A stretch of 64,000 bases of DNA, taken from assembly GCF_016464365.1 (NCBI RefSeq), contig NZ_JADCUC010000003.1, forward strand, positions 310,001 to 374,000. The letters are read 5' to 3'. The position numbers were made by a program, and so were the translations under genes. Shown here piece after piece: positions 38,769 through 47,162 of the stretch; the first letter of the stretch is position 1, and the number at the start of each line of letters is the position of its first letter. The DNA comes from Sandaracinobacteroides hominis. GTDB lineage: Bacteria; Pseudomonadota; Alphaproteobacteria; Sphingomonadales; Sphingomonadaceae. The notes under the pieces were generated by a model. That model did no database searches. It worked only from the letters and a program-made list of their open reading frames with translations, and was not told the DNA's origin.

Positions 38769-39692
38769 ATGACCGAGAAGCTCCATGCCGGCGTGCGCCA
38801 CGCGCCCGACCCCCAGATGCTGGCCAAGACCGAAGTGCTGGTGGAAGCCCTGCCCTATCTGCAGCGCTATGCCGGCAAGACCTTCGTGGTGAAATATGGC
38901 GGCCACGCCATGGGTGACCCGGAGCTGGCGCGGGATTTTGCCGAGGATATCGTGCTGCTGAAGGCGGTGGGCATCCGCCCCGTGGTGGTGCACGGCGGCG
39001 GGCCGCAGATCGGCGCGATGCTGAAACGGCTGGGGCATGAAAGCCGCTTTGTCGATGGGCTGCGGGTGACGGATGCCGCAACCGCCGAGGTTGCCGAGAT
39101 GGTGCTGGGCGCCATCAACAAGGAGCTGGTGCGCTGGATCGGCGAGGCCGGCGGCCGGGCGGTGGGGCTGTCGGGCAAGGATGCTGGCCTCATCACCGCC
39201 GAAAAGGTGCAGCGCAGCACGCGCGATCCGGGCAGCGCCATCGAGCAGGTGGTGGACCTGGGCTTTGTGGGCGAGCCGGCGAAGGTGGACCGGCAGGTGC
39301 TGGACGTGCTGACGGGGGCGGATTTCGTGCCGGTGGTGGCGCCGATCGGCGTGGGCGCTGACGGGCATACCTATAATATCAATGCCGATACCTGCGCGGG
39401 TGCGGTGGCGGCCGCGCTGGATGCGGCGCGTCTGTTCCTGCTGACCGATGTGCCCGGCGTGCTGGCGAAGGATGGCTCGTTGCTGACCGACCTGACGCCG
39501 GCGCAGGTGGCCGATCTGGTCGCGGACGGGACGATTTCGGGTGGGATGATCCCCAAGCTGGAGACCTGCGTGCAGGCGGTGGAGGGCGGTGTAGATGCTG
39601 CCGTCATCCTTGACGGGCGCGTCCCGCATGCCATGTTGCTGGAAATATTCACCCGGCGGGGAGCCGGTACACTTGTGCGGAGGCAGGCATGA
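38769..39692 (+). CDS. argB: Acetylglutamate kinase
   Basis: The 307-residue kinase has an N-terminal helix (residues 1-30) typical of arginine-sensitive, hexameric ArgB. Substrate motifs are [22 protein letters not shown], the IN-AD region NINADTCAG and SGGMIPKLE. It phosphorylates N-acetylglutamate in arginine synthesis. The start ATG 38769 is chosen over an upstream ATG because the sequence from [11 protein letters not shown] matches the family. The stop overlaps the next small secreted-protein gene. Confidence 0.96.
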   Translation: MTEKLHAGVRHAPDPQMLAKTEVLVEALPYLQRYAGKTFVVKYGGHAMGDPELARDFAEDIVLLKAVGIRPVVVHGGGPQIGAMLKRLGHESRFVDGLRVTDAATAEVAEMVLGAINKELVRWIGEAGGRAVGLSGKDAGLITAEKVQRSTRDPGSAIEQVVDLGFVGEPAKVDRQVLDVLTGADFVPVVAPIGVGADGHTYNINADTCAGAVAAALDAARLFLLTDVPGVLAKDGSLLTDLTPAQVADLVADGTISGGMIPKLETCVQAVEGGVDAAVILDGRVPHAMLLEIFTRRGAGTLVRRQA

Positions 39693-40120
39693 GGCTTGTT
39701 CTTTTGGCAGTGGCGCTGATGGCGACCGCAGCGACCGCGGCCCCGTCCGCCCGCACCGGCAAGGCAGCGGTCGGCGAAGTCTGGGCCTATCCGGTGATGT
39801 TCGAGCAGGCTCTGCGTCCGCTGGCGCCGCTGTCGGGCCGGGTAGTCCGTGAAAATCTCTGCCCCAACCTGCCGGCCCGCGATGACGGCCTGCTGTACAA
39901 GTACAGCGTCGATGCGAAGATGAAGTCGCGCGGCTTCGAGGAAGAGCGGTGGGAAGTGGTGGATCTGAAGATCCTGAACCCCAGCGGCTGCGAAGCGATG
40001 GACAGCGAGTTTGCGCGGCAGATGTGGGCGGCTATTCCGCAGTTCGCCGAGCCGCGGCAGGATACCGACAAGAACGGCTGGACGCGAATTCCCGATATCG
40101 AGCTGCGCGTCGTCGAATAG
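39689..40120 (+). CDS. Small secreted hypothetical protein
   Basis: The 143-residue protein has a signal peptide ([19 protein letters not shown]). The mature domain of about 120 residues has a pair of cysteines (ENLCPNL and SGCEAM). Charged, mixed alpha/beta character is visible and there are no catalytic motifs. It overlaps argB by four bases, so it is co-translated with it. Function is unknown; periplasmic location is inferred. Confidence 0.75.
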   Translation: MRLVLLAVALMATAATAAPSARTGKAAVGEVWAYPVMFEQALRPLAPLSGRVVRENLCPNLPARDDGLLYKYSVDAKMKSRGFEEERWEVVDLKILNPSGCEAMDSEFARQMWAAIPQFAEPRQDTDKNGWTRIPDIELRVVE

Positions 40121-40123
40121 GCT

Positions 40124-41473
40124 TCATCGCTGCTCGGCTGCGACCAGCCGGGCGCGGATGGCGGTGTAGACTTCAGCCGTGATCGGCCATTTCCACGCCA
40201 GCCAGGCGGCAATGCTGGTGAGCAGCATCGACGGCGCCACGAACAGGATTTCCAGCCCGGTGATGGCAGCCTGGCTGTTGGCGGCGCCGGGCGTCGCGTT
40301 GAAGCCGATCAGCGCCAGAAGCGGATAGGTGAGGCCCACCGGAATCGCGAAACCGAGTTTCTGCGTGGCGGTCAGCACGGCGAAGTTCAGCCCGGTGTGA
40401 TCGGTGGGTGGCAGGCCCGCCTCCATCCGGTCGAGGCGCTGCGCGTCGTTCAGGTCTGCCATCATCGCCCGGAGCAGGAAGTTGGGGGCGGCGTAGGGGA
40501 TGCCTGAGAAGGCCATGGCGATGCCGAACAAAAGGATGTTGTCGCGCGGCACCAGCAGAACGAGGAAGATGGCTGCGCCCGCCCAGAAGGCGGCGAGCGA
40601 GACGGCGCGGTGCTTGCCCCAGCTGCGGGCCAGCCGGATCCAGAAGGGCGCGGCGACAAGGCCGGCGATGAAATAGCAGAGCAGCAGGATCGAGGCGATG
40701 TGCTGCGGTATGCCGCGCGCCGCCGAGAAGAAAAACAGGAACAGCGCGCCGGTGATGCCCGGCGCGATCGACAGGAACAGGTCTGTGCCGAGCAGGATCA
40801 GCATGCGCCTGTCGGTGATCGCAGAGCTGACCTGCCGGAAGTTGAAGCCGTGAGGTTCGCCGGGGGCCTCGCCTTCGGGAACCAGTGTGGCGCAGGCGAG
40901 CACGGTGAGCGGGATGAGGGCAATGATGAACCAGCCCATCGCATGCACGCCGGCATTTGGCCCAGCCTCGGGCATCAGTGTGCCGGCGATGGGAGGGATG
41001 AACAGCACCACCAGCGTTCCAAAGACGTTGAAGGCCGTCCAGTAGCCGAAGATCCGGGCGCGTTCGCCATAGTCGGGAGAGAGGCGGGAGCCCCAGGACA
41101 CCTGCGACAGGCTGACGAACGAATAGCCGAGGTAGAGCAGCAGCAGCGACAGGAAGGTGGCCGTTGCCGAGACGCCCGGAGAGGCCGTGAAGATCAGCCA
41201 GGCGCCGAGCATCAGCACCCCCGCCCCCGCCACCATCCAGGGCCGGAACTGGCCCCAGCGGCTTCGGCTGTTGTCCATCAGCGCCCCGATCAGCGGATCG
41301 AAGGGGATGTCGACGATGCGGACGAACGCAAAGATGAAGCCGACCGTCGCCAGCGGCAGGCCCAGCGTTCCGGCATAATAGGGCGGCAGATAGACGACGA
41401 GGGGAAGCCCGAGGGCGGCGATAGGCAGGCCGGCGCTGCACCAGGCCAGGAGTTGCCGCAAACCTACCCGCAT
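40124..41473 (-). CDS. MFS transporter, GPH (glycoside-pentoside-hexuronide) type
   Basis: The 449-residue protein starts at ATG 41473, five bases after GGGGAG. About 12 membrane helices are visible. The GPH signature is present: D-P-L-I-G-A-L-M-D in helix 2 followed by R-S-R-W-G-Q-F-R-P-W. These are the cation- and sugar-coupling positions in melibiose-type symporters. It probably moves a sugar or glycoside with a cation; the substrate is unknown. It is divergent from the flippase-like gene (65-bp gap) and convergent with the small secreted-protein gene. Confidence 0.88.
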   Translation of the reverse strand: MRVGLRQLLAWCSAGLPIAALGLPLVVYLPPYYAGTLGLPLATVGFIFAFVRIVDIPFDPLIGALMDNSRSRWGQFRPWMVAGAGVLMLGAWLIFTASPGVSATATFLSLLLLYLGYSFVSLSQVSWGSRLSPDYGERARIFGYWTAFNVFGTLVVLFIPPIAGTLMPEAGPNAGVHAMGWFIIALIPLTVLACATLVPEGEAPGEPHGFNFRQVSSAITDRRMLILLGTDLFLSIAPGITGALFLFFFSAARGIPQHIASILLLCYFIAGLVAAPFWIRLARSWGKHRAVSLAAFWAGAAIFLVLLVPRDNILLFGIAMAFSGIPYAAPNFLLRAMMADLNDAQRLDRMEAGLPPTDHTGLNFAVLTATQKLGFAIPVGLTYPLLALIGFNATPGAANSQAAITGLEILFVAPSMLLTSIAAWLAWKWPITAEVYTAIRARLVAAEQR

Positions 41474-41538
41474 CAACTCCCCTTCGACCCGTTTCGGGAA
41501 TTCTTGCCGCGCCGCCGTTGCGGGCGCTACTGGCAACT

Positions 41539-43002
41539 ATGGTCGCAGAGCCAACAGCCGGCAATCATGTTGCAGCGCTCGCCAGGGGCGGGCGGACGAA
41601 TTTCACCGGCTTCGTGCTGCGATTGCTGGCGCGCTTTCCGTTTCTGGTGATTGCGGCCCGGCTTTACGGGGCAGAAAGCCTTGGCCTGTTCGCCTATGCG
41701 ATCATGGTGGTGGAGTTTGCCGCGGCGCTGGCGACCATGGGGCTGAAGCGGGGTCTGGCGGGCGAGATGGCGCGCGACGGGCGGCCGGAGGTGCAGGTGC
41801 TGGCCGATGCGCTGCTGCTGGGGTTGCTGGCGGCCTGTCTCGCGACGGGCGTGCTGCTGCTCTTTCCGGGGCTGATGTTCCCTGACGAAGCGGAGACTGG
41901 TGCCGGGCGCTGGTTTGCGCTGATCATACCGGCGATCGTGCTGGCCGATGTGTCGCTGGCGGGGCTTGCGTTCCGGCATCGGATCGGGCCGGCGGTGCGG
42001 GCGCGTTCGCTGATCGAACCCTGGGTGCTTACACTTGTCGCGACCGGGCTTGCCTTTACCGTGCTGAAGCCCGGTGGACTGTTGATCGCCTATGCGGTGT
42101 CGCTGCTGGCGGCGGTGACCGCCTCGCTGTGGCCGGCGTTCCGACAGTTTGGCTGGCCGGAAGGATGGATGCCTTCGACCGGGCGGATGCTGGGGATTGC
42201 CCGACGCAACCTGCCGCTTGCGGGGGCCGATCTGGTGGAGTGGAGTACCCGGCGGCTGGATGTGTTCATCCTGGGGTTGTTTGCATCGTCTGCCGTGGTG
42301 GGGCTGTATTTCGTGGCGCAGCAGGTGGCCTCGCTGGCGGGGAAGATCCGCTCCAGCTTCGATCCGATTCTGGCGCCGCTGTTGTCGGCCTCGCTGAAGG
42401 CGGGGAAGCCCGATGAGGCGGCGGCGCATCTGAGGCAGGTCGGTTTCTGGGTGCTGGCCTTGCAGTTGCCGGTGGTGCTGGCGCTGGGGCTGCCGGCGGA
42501 AGGGATATTGGGGCTGTTCGGGCCGGAGTTCGCCGCCGGCGGGCTGGTGCTGGCCTTCCTGCTGGTGGCGGAGCTGGCGGCCGCCAGCAGCAGCGTGTCG
42601 GAGATGGGGCTGATCTATACGCATCCGCGCTATAATCTGATCATCGCCGTGAGCTGCCTGGCGCTGCAGGCCGGGCTCAGCCTGCTTCTGGTGCCGCAGT
42701 TCGGTGGCGAGGGCGCCTCGGGTGCCTTGCTTATTTCGCTGACGGTGGCGGCGATTGCGCGGCAGCTGGTGTTGAGCTGGGCGCTGAGGGCGCCGGTCGC
42801 CTTCTGGCGGTGGAGCCTGCTGGCGGCGGGGGGGCTGGCCTTTGCCTTTGGCTATGCAGCGCGGGCCTTGCCGGAGCTGCCCGAAATGCTGGTGGCAATA
42901 CCGGGCGTGTTGCTGATCTTTGCGGGCGTGATCTGGCGCTGGGGTTTCGGGCCTGACGACCGGGCGCTGTTTAGCGGTGGGCGGGTTCGATCGCGCGATT
43001 GA
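41539..43002 (+). CDS. Oligosaccharide flippase / polysaccharide export protein (Wzx-like)
   Basis: The 487-residue MATE/Wzx-like protein has about 12-14 membrane helices: LLARFPFLVIAARLYGAESLGLFAYAI at the start, W-S-T-R-R-L-D-V-F-I-L-G-L-F in the middle, and alternating hydrophobic runs to the end. It would flip lipid-linked sugars across the inner membrane for surface polysaccharide. No glycan gene cluster surrounds it, so it is isolated from its likely partners. The last 32 bases overlap the convergent GDYXXLXY gene. Confidence 0.85.
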   Translation: MVAEPTAGNHVAALARGGRTNFTGFVLRLLARFPFLVIAARLYGAESLGLFAYAIMVVEFAAALATMGLKRGLAGEMARDGRPEVQVLADALLLGLLAACLATGVLLLFPGLMFPDEAETGAGRWFALIIPAIVLADVSLAGLAFRHRIGPAVRARSLIEPWVLTLVATGLAFTVLKPGGLLIAYAVSLLAAVTASLWPAFRQFGWPEGWMPSTGRMLGIARRNLPLAGADLVEWSTRRLDVFILGLFASSAVVGLYFVAQQVASLAGKIRSSFDPILAPLLSASLKAGKPDEAAAHLRQVGFWVLALQLPVVLALGLPAEGILGLFGPEFAAGGLVLAFLLVAELAAASSSVSEMGLIYTHPRYNLIIAVSCLALQAGLSLLLVPQFGGEGASGALLISLTVAAIARQLVLSWALRAPVAFWRWSLLAAGGLAFAFGYAARALPELPEMLVAIPGVLLIFAGVIWRWGFGPDDRALFSGGRVRSRD

Positions 43003-43465
43003 CGAGCCGGCCATCCGGCGTAAGCGCGGCGACGACCACCATCGGCCCGGTGCGGAGCTGCTCCTCCAGCGCCGGGGCGCTGCTTTCGGAGACGAAGATG
43101 CGGCTGGCGAACTGGGAGTTGCCGACGCCGAAGGACGGGCGGACGTCCATGCGGCTGAGCCGGGGATCGACGCGGGCGGCGCACTGGCTGCCGGCTGAAA
43201 CGACGGTGGCCGTTACCTGTTCGCCGTCGCGGTCCAGGCAGAGGTCGCAGCCCTGCATCTTGTCGCAGATCGCCGGATCGCCTGCCACCCGCCAATCATA
43301 GGTGAAGGCGACATACTGGCCGCGCAAGGGGTCGCGCGGATCATAGCCAGCGATGGGGATGCGCCATTCCTGCGCATCCGACAGGGCCGACTGGTTGCGG
43401 GCGATGCCGGCGCCGAGCACGAGGAAGGGCAGCAGCAGCGCGGCGATGAGGGCGATGCGATTCAT
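42971..43465 (-). CDS. GDYXXLXY-domain protein
   Basis: The 164-residue protein has a single N-terminal membrane segment (IALIAALLLPFLVLGAG), then an extracytoplasmic domain. That domain carries D-P-L-R-G-Q-Y-V-A-F-T-Y-D, the family's namesake motif in diverged form (GQYVAFTY). Three cysteines lie around CDKMQGCDLC and a fourth at SQCAA. It is coupled to the DUF2157 membrane gene (ends overlap by four bases); the two families are usual partners. Function is unknown. Confidence 0.85.
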   Translation of the reverse strand: MNRIALIAALLLPFLVLGAGIARNQSALSDAQEWRIPIAGYDPRDPLRGQYVAFTYDWRVAGDPAICDKMQGCDLCLDRDGEQVTATVVSAGSQCAARVDPRLSRMDVRPSFGVGNSQFASRIFVSESSAPALEEQLRTGPMVVVAALTPDGRLVNRAIEPAHR

Positions 43466-44592
43466 GCCGCCTCGCCGGATTTTGCGTGCGTGCGCCGCTG
43501 CACCAGGCGGTGCCAGATATAGCTGAGGCCGACGAGCAGTAGACCGCCCAGGATGAGCCCGCCGCCAGTTGCCGCGAGCGAGCCGAACAGCTCAATATAG
43601 ATGATGAAGATGCGGATGCCGATGGCGGCGATGGCGACGGCGAAGACGCCGTTCCAGCCGGCCTGTGCTGCACCCTGCGCGACTGCCACCCACATCGCGA
43701 TGAAGATGGCGACGCCGATAAGCCGGCTGGCCGTGTGGTCGGCGTGCGGAATGGCGAGCGCCAGCGCGAAGGCGAGGACCGGGCCGGCGAGCATCGGCAG
43801 CAGAAGTGGGCGAGGGAAGCCTTGCCGGCGGCCAACGAGGATGGCTGCGGCGCTGGCGATTGCGGGCAGGATCAGGCGGACAGCGTTGTCCATCGCCTGC
43901 GCCCCCGTGATATTCGAGGCCCATGCGAAATGCGCGATGCTGGCACCGCCGATCAGCGTGACAAGGCCGGTTTCGCGCAGGGTGAGGCGGAAGCCGCTGC
44001 GGTGGCCGTCAAGCAGGAACGAGAGGAGCACGAGGGTGGCGGGAACGGCCATCGCTGCGCCCTGCGCCAGCAACCACAGGCCGCCCTCGTCGACATCCTC
44101 CACCGCCATGACCGTCGGGCCGATCAGCGCGGCTGCCACGAAGGCCAGCCCGGTAAGCCGGGTGCGGCCTGCGATCAGCAGGGCTGGGCCCGCGAGCGCC
44201 AGCCACATCAGGAACGCCTCCCAGGCGGGGCCTGTGAGCTGATAGACCTGTGCCTGCAGCGCAATGCCGGCGAGGACGAGGCCGGCGAACAGGAACAGCG
44301 CGGCCTCGGAGATCCAGAGCCTGCCCTGTTCGCGCGCCCACCAGAAGGCGGCCGCGGCGCCTGCCATAAGCGCCATGTGGGCGCCAAGCTTCACCGCGGC
44401 GGGGATCATGTCCCAGTTGGCGGAGATGACGAGGATGATGCCCAGGAGCAGCGCCAGCAGGCCGAGGCCGGCTATGGCCCAAAGCACCGTCGGTTTGCTG
44501 GTGCCGGCTTCATAGGCGCGGATGCGGTCAGCAGCGGGCTGGTCGATCAGGCCGGCCTTCACCCAGGTATCGAGACGGCTTTCCAGCGACAT
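43462..44592 (-). CDS. DUF2157/DUF4401-type multispan membrane protein
   Basis: The 376-residue protein starts at ATG 44592 (MSLESRLDTWVKAGLI, the DUF2157 N-terminal helix). About 11-12 membrane helices follow, including GLLALLLGIILVISANWD, a conserved early DUF2157 segment. It is a partner of the GDYXXLXY protein encoded just downstream. Role is unknown, possibly a membrane complex. A second ATG lies six codons upstream, but the ribosome-like AGGGGG lies just before 44592. Confidence 0.88.
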   Translation of the reverse strand: MSLESRLDTWVKAGLIDQPAADRIRAYEAGTSKPTVLWAIAGLGLLALLLGIILVISANWDMIPAAVKLGAHMALMAGAAAAFWWAREQGRLWISEAALFLFAGLVLAGIALQAQVYQLTGPAWEAFLMWLALAGPALLIAGRTRLTGLAFVAAALIGPTVMAVEDVDEGGLWLLAQGAAMAVPATLVLLSFLLDGHRSGFRLTLRETGLVTLIGGASIAHFAWASNITGAQAMDNAVRLILPAIASAAAILVGRRQGFPRPLLLPMLAGPVLAFALALAIPHADHTASRLIGVAIFIAMWVAVAQGAAQAGWNGVFAVAIAAIGIRIFIIYIELFGSLAATGGGLILGGLLLVGLSYIWHRLVQRRTHAKSGEAA

Positions 44593-44711
44593 GCCCCCTA
44601 CGTGCGGCAAGGCGATGAAATGGGCAACCCTTCAATCCACGTTTCCGGCTTCCTACATCGGTCGGGAACGGGCCGGCTTCCTCGCCGGCACCCATGAAAG
44701 GCACTATCCTG

Positions 44712-45254
44712 ATGCGTGAAATTCCGACCTGGCACGCCACCACGATTCTGGGCGTGCAGAAGGACGGCAAAGTCGTGATCGCCGGCGACGGGCAGGTCTC
44801 GATGGGCCAGACGGTAATGAAACCCAATGCGAAGAAGGTCCGGCGGCTGGGTGCTGACGGCAAGGTGGTGGGCGGCTTTGCCGGCTCCACCGCAGACGCC
44901 TTCACCCTGTTCGAGCGGCTGGAAGCGAAGCTGGAGCGTTATCCCGGCCAGCTGACGCGGGCCTGTGTGGAACTGGCGAAGGACTGGCGGCAGGACCGTT
45001 ACCTGCGGCGGCTGGAAGCGATGATGATCGTCGCCGATGCCGAGACGATGCTGATCCTGACCGGCACAGGCGACGTGCTGGAGCCGAACGACGGCGTGGC
45101 CGCCATCGGATCGGGCGGCAACTATGCGCTGGCGGCCGCCCGCGCGCTGATGGATCAGCCGCTGGATTCCGAAGCGATCGCGCGAAAGGCGATGAAGATC
45201 GCCGCCGACATCTGTGTCTACACCAACGAAAACCTGACCGTGGAAACCCTGTGA
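44712..45254 (+). CDS. hslV: ATP-dependent protease subunit HslV
   Basis: The 180-residue proteasome-beta-like protease, N-terminal threonine type, reads [15 protein letters not shown]: the catalytic Thr (residue 10) is exposed after removal of the leader. The fold motifs [12 protein letters not shown] and [14 protein letters not shown] are intact. With HslU it degrades misfolded and regulatory proteins after heat stress. The start ATG 44712 is preferred because AAAGG lies ten bases before it and family N-termini are short; ATG 44694 is possible. It overlaps hslU by one base. Confidence 0.94.
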   Translation: MREIPTWHATTILGVQKDGKVVIAGDGQVSMGQTVMKPNAKKVRRLGADGKVVGGFAGSTADAFTLFERLEAKLERYPGQLTRACVELAKDWRQDRYLRRLEAMMIVADAETMLILTGTGDVLEPNDGVAAIGSGGNYALAAARALMDQPLDSEAIARKAMKIAADICVYTNENLTVETL

Positions 45255-46594
45255 TGGATACGCTTGTGAACCCTGAAACCTTCGCCGGGTTTGACACCCT
45301 GACCCCCAAGGCCATCGTCGCCGCGCTGGATCGGCACATTGTCGGCCAGACCGAGGCGAAGAAGGCGGTGGCGGTGGCGCTGCGCAACCGCTGGCGGCGG
45401 CAGCAGCTGAGCGCCGACCTGCGCGAGGAAGTGACGCCGAAGAATATCCTGATGATTGGGCCGACGGGCTGCGGAAAAACCGAAATCTCGCGCCGGCTGG
45501 CGAAGCTGGCCGATGCGCCGTTCCTGAAGATCGAGGCGACCAAGTTCACCGAGGTCGGCTATGTCGGCCGCGACGTGGATTCGATCATCCGCGACCTGGT
45601 GGAGGAATCCATCCGCCTGACGCGCGAGCTGAAGCGGGCAGGCGTGCGCGAAGCGGCCGAGAAGGCGGCGCTGGATCGGCTGCTGGATGCCCTTGTGGGC
45701 AAGGATGCCAGCGAGGCGACTCGCCTCGCCTTTCGCGACCGGATCTTTGCCGGGCAACTGAAGGGCAAGGAAGTCGACATCGAAGTCGAGGACACGGGCG
45801 GCGGCATGCCGTTCGAGATTCCCGGCATGCAGCCCGGACAGGTTGGCATGATCAACCTGGGCGACATGTTGAAGAACATGGGGCCGAAGCGGACGAAGCG
45901 GCGGAAGATGCCGGTGGAGGACGCCTGGGAGCTGCTGGTGAACGAGGAATCCGACAAGCGGCTGGATACCGACGACCTGACGCGCGAGGCGGTGAAGAAC
46001 GCCGAGGCGAACGGCATCGTGTTTCTGGACGAGATCGACAAGATCGCCGTTTCCGATGTGCGTGGCGGAAGCGTCTCCCGCGAGGGCGTGCAGCGCGATC
46101 TGCTGCCACTGATCGAAGGGACAACGGTTGCGACCAAATATGGGCCGGTGAAGACCGACCATATCCTGTTCATCGCCTCGGGGGCCTTCCATGTGGCGAA
46201 GCCTGCCGACCTGCTGCCGGAACTGCAGGGCCGCCTGCCGATCCGCGTGGAACTGAAGGGGCTGAGCAAGGGCGATTTCGTGCGGATCCTGTCCGACACG
46301 GAGGCGTCTTTGACGCGGCAGTATATTGCCCTGATGGGCACGGAAGGGGTGGAGCTGAGCTTCACCGCCGACGGCATCGAGGCGATTGCCGACATCGCCG
46401 CGCAGGTGAATGATCGGGTCGAGAATATCGGCGCCCGGCGTTTGCAGACGGTTATGGAAAAGCTGCTGGAAGAGCTGAGCTTCGAGGCGGCTGGCGCTCC
46501 GCAAGGGACTTCGCTCAACGTGGATGCTGCCTATGTGGACAAGCAGTTGGCGGCGATTGCGCGGGATAATGATCTGAGCAAGTTCATTCTGTAG
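45254..46594 (+). CDS. hslU: ATP-dependent protease ATPase subunit HslU
   Basis: The 446-residue AAA+ unfoldase has Walker A GPTGCGKT, an arginine-rich N-domain, an inserted I-domain (about 110-230), Walker B VFLDEID, pore-loop GYVG and the C-terminal D-L-S-K-F-I-L tail that docks in HslV. It unfolds substrates and feeds them to the HslV chamber. The start may be GTG 45251 or ATG 45254. Six bases after its stop begins the first of three hairpin arrays (46600 on). Confidence 0.95.
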   Translation: MDTLVNPETFAGFDTLTPKAIVAALDRHIVGQTEAKKAVAVALRNRWRRQQLSADLREEVTPKNILMIGPTGCGKTEISRRLAKLADAPFLKIEATKFTEVGYVGRDVDSIIRDLVEESIRLTRELKRAGVREAAEKAALDRLLDALVGKDASEATRLAFRDRIFAGQLKGKEVDIEVEDTGGGMPFEIPGMQPGQVGMINLGDMLKNMGPKRTKRRKMPVEDAWELLVNEESDKRLDTDDLTREAVKNAEANGIVFLDEIDKIAVSDVRGGSVSREGVQRDLLPLIEGTTVATKYGPVKTDHILFIASGAFHVAKPADLLPELQGRLPIRVELKGLSKGDFVRILSDTEASLTRQYIALMGTEGVELSFTADGIEAIADIAAQVNDRVENIGARRLQTVMEKLLEELSFEAAGAPQGTSLNVDAAYVDKQLAAIARDNDLSKFIL

Positions 46595-46765
46595 GCGGCT
46601 GCGATTATGGCGCGGCCATAACTCGCAGACTCGCCGAAAGGACGGCCGGCTGAGCGGGCAATCTCTATTGCCCGCCAGTCCGACGGCACGGCTTTGCCGT
46701 GCCCCTCCCTTGCACTTCAGACTTCAGCCGGACTCGGCAGCTTTGCTGCCGGCCGGCTGTTTCTG
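46595..46765 (+). repeat. Four-hairpin 3' array, copy 1 (after hslU)
   Basis: Four hairpins lie in order A-D-B-C. A: 46600-46627, 5+7-bp stem with a one-base bulge. D: 46654-46675, 9-bp stem. B: 46685-46703, 8-bp stem with TTT loop. C: 46725-46759, two nested 7-bp stems. GGACTCG- and GTCCGA-type words recur in the linkers. No long T-run. The array lies on the plus strand, sense to hslU. Order, spacing and structure match copies at 46.98-47.16 and 50.70-50.87 kb, with compensatory changes. Confidence 0.8.
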
Positions 46766-46799
46766 ATATGCGCGAACTGAACAGCTAGGATCATCAACG

Positions 46800-46979
46800 A
46801 TGGGTCAGGATTTTGTGCGGCACCGGCAACCGTGGAAGCCGGAGGAGCTGGCGAAGCTGCGGACGCTGGCAGCGAAGGGCATGGGGCTGAAGGCGATTGC
46901 CAAAGCGCTGACGCGGAGTGAGGAATCGGTGCAGGACCGGGCGCGGGAGGATGGGCTGAAGATCGCGAAGTTGAGGTAG
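46800..46979 (+). CDS. 59-residue helix-turn-helix (GcrA/SANT-like) protein
   Basis: A short gene between hslU and the SLC13 permease. ATG 46800 is eight bases after AGGA. The product reads W-K-P-E-E-L-A-K-L-R-T-L-A-A-K-G, then A-I-A-K-A-L-T-R-S-E-E-S-V-Q-D-R-A-R-E-D-G-L. The pattern matches the helix-turn-helix in the N-terminus of GcrA and in small SANT/HTH_7-like proteins (W, L-x2-L, IA..L.R, V, R-A, GL). It likely binds DNA as a small regulator or chromatin-type protein. It is flanked on both sides by oppositely oriented hairpin arrays. Confidence 0.75.
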   Translation: MGQDFVRHRQPWKPEELAKLRTLAAKGMGLKAIAKALTRSEESVQDRAREDGLKIAKLR

Positions 46980-47160
46980 GCGGGCCGGCCGCGCGGCAAA
47001 GCCGCGCGAGTCCGGCTGGGGGTGCAGAACAAGAAAAAAAGGGATCCGGCAGAGCCGGACTCGTCGGACGGATCGGCGAGAGAGATCGCCGATTCCGCCG
47101 GCCGGGCGCTGCGCGGGAGTCGGCGAGTTAGCGCTTCGCGCTAATCGCGCGCCCCGCTTG
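46980..47160 (-). repeat. Four-hairpin 3' array, copy 3 (after SLC13 permease, inverted)
   Basis: Reading from the SLC13 stop on the minus strand the order is again A-D-B-C. A: 47149-47122, TTAGCGC/GCGCTAA core. D: 47093-47072, 8-bp stem. B: 47059-47045, shortened to 6 bp. C: 47016-46984, 8-bp inner and 5-bp outer stem. The array is antisense to the small HTH gene's direction and faces copy 1. A run of seven A's at 47034-47040 on the plus strand sits between B and C. Confidence 0.8.
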
Positions 47161-47162
47161 GC

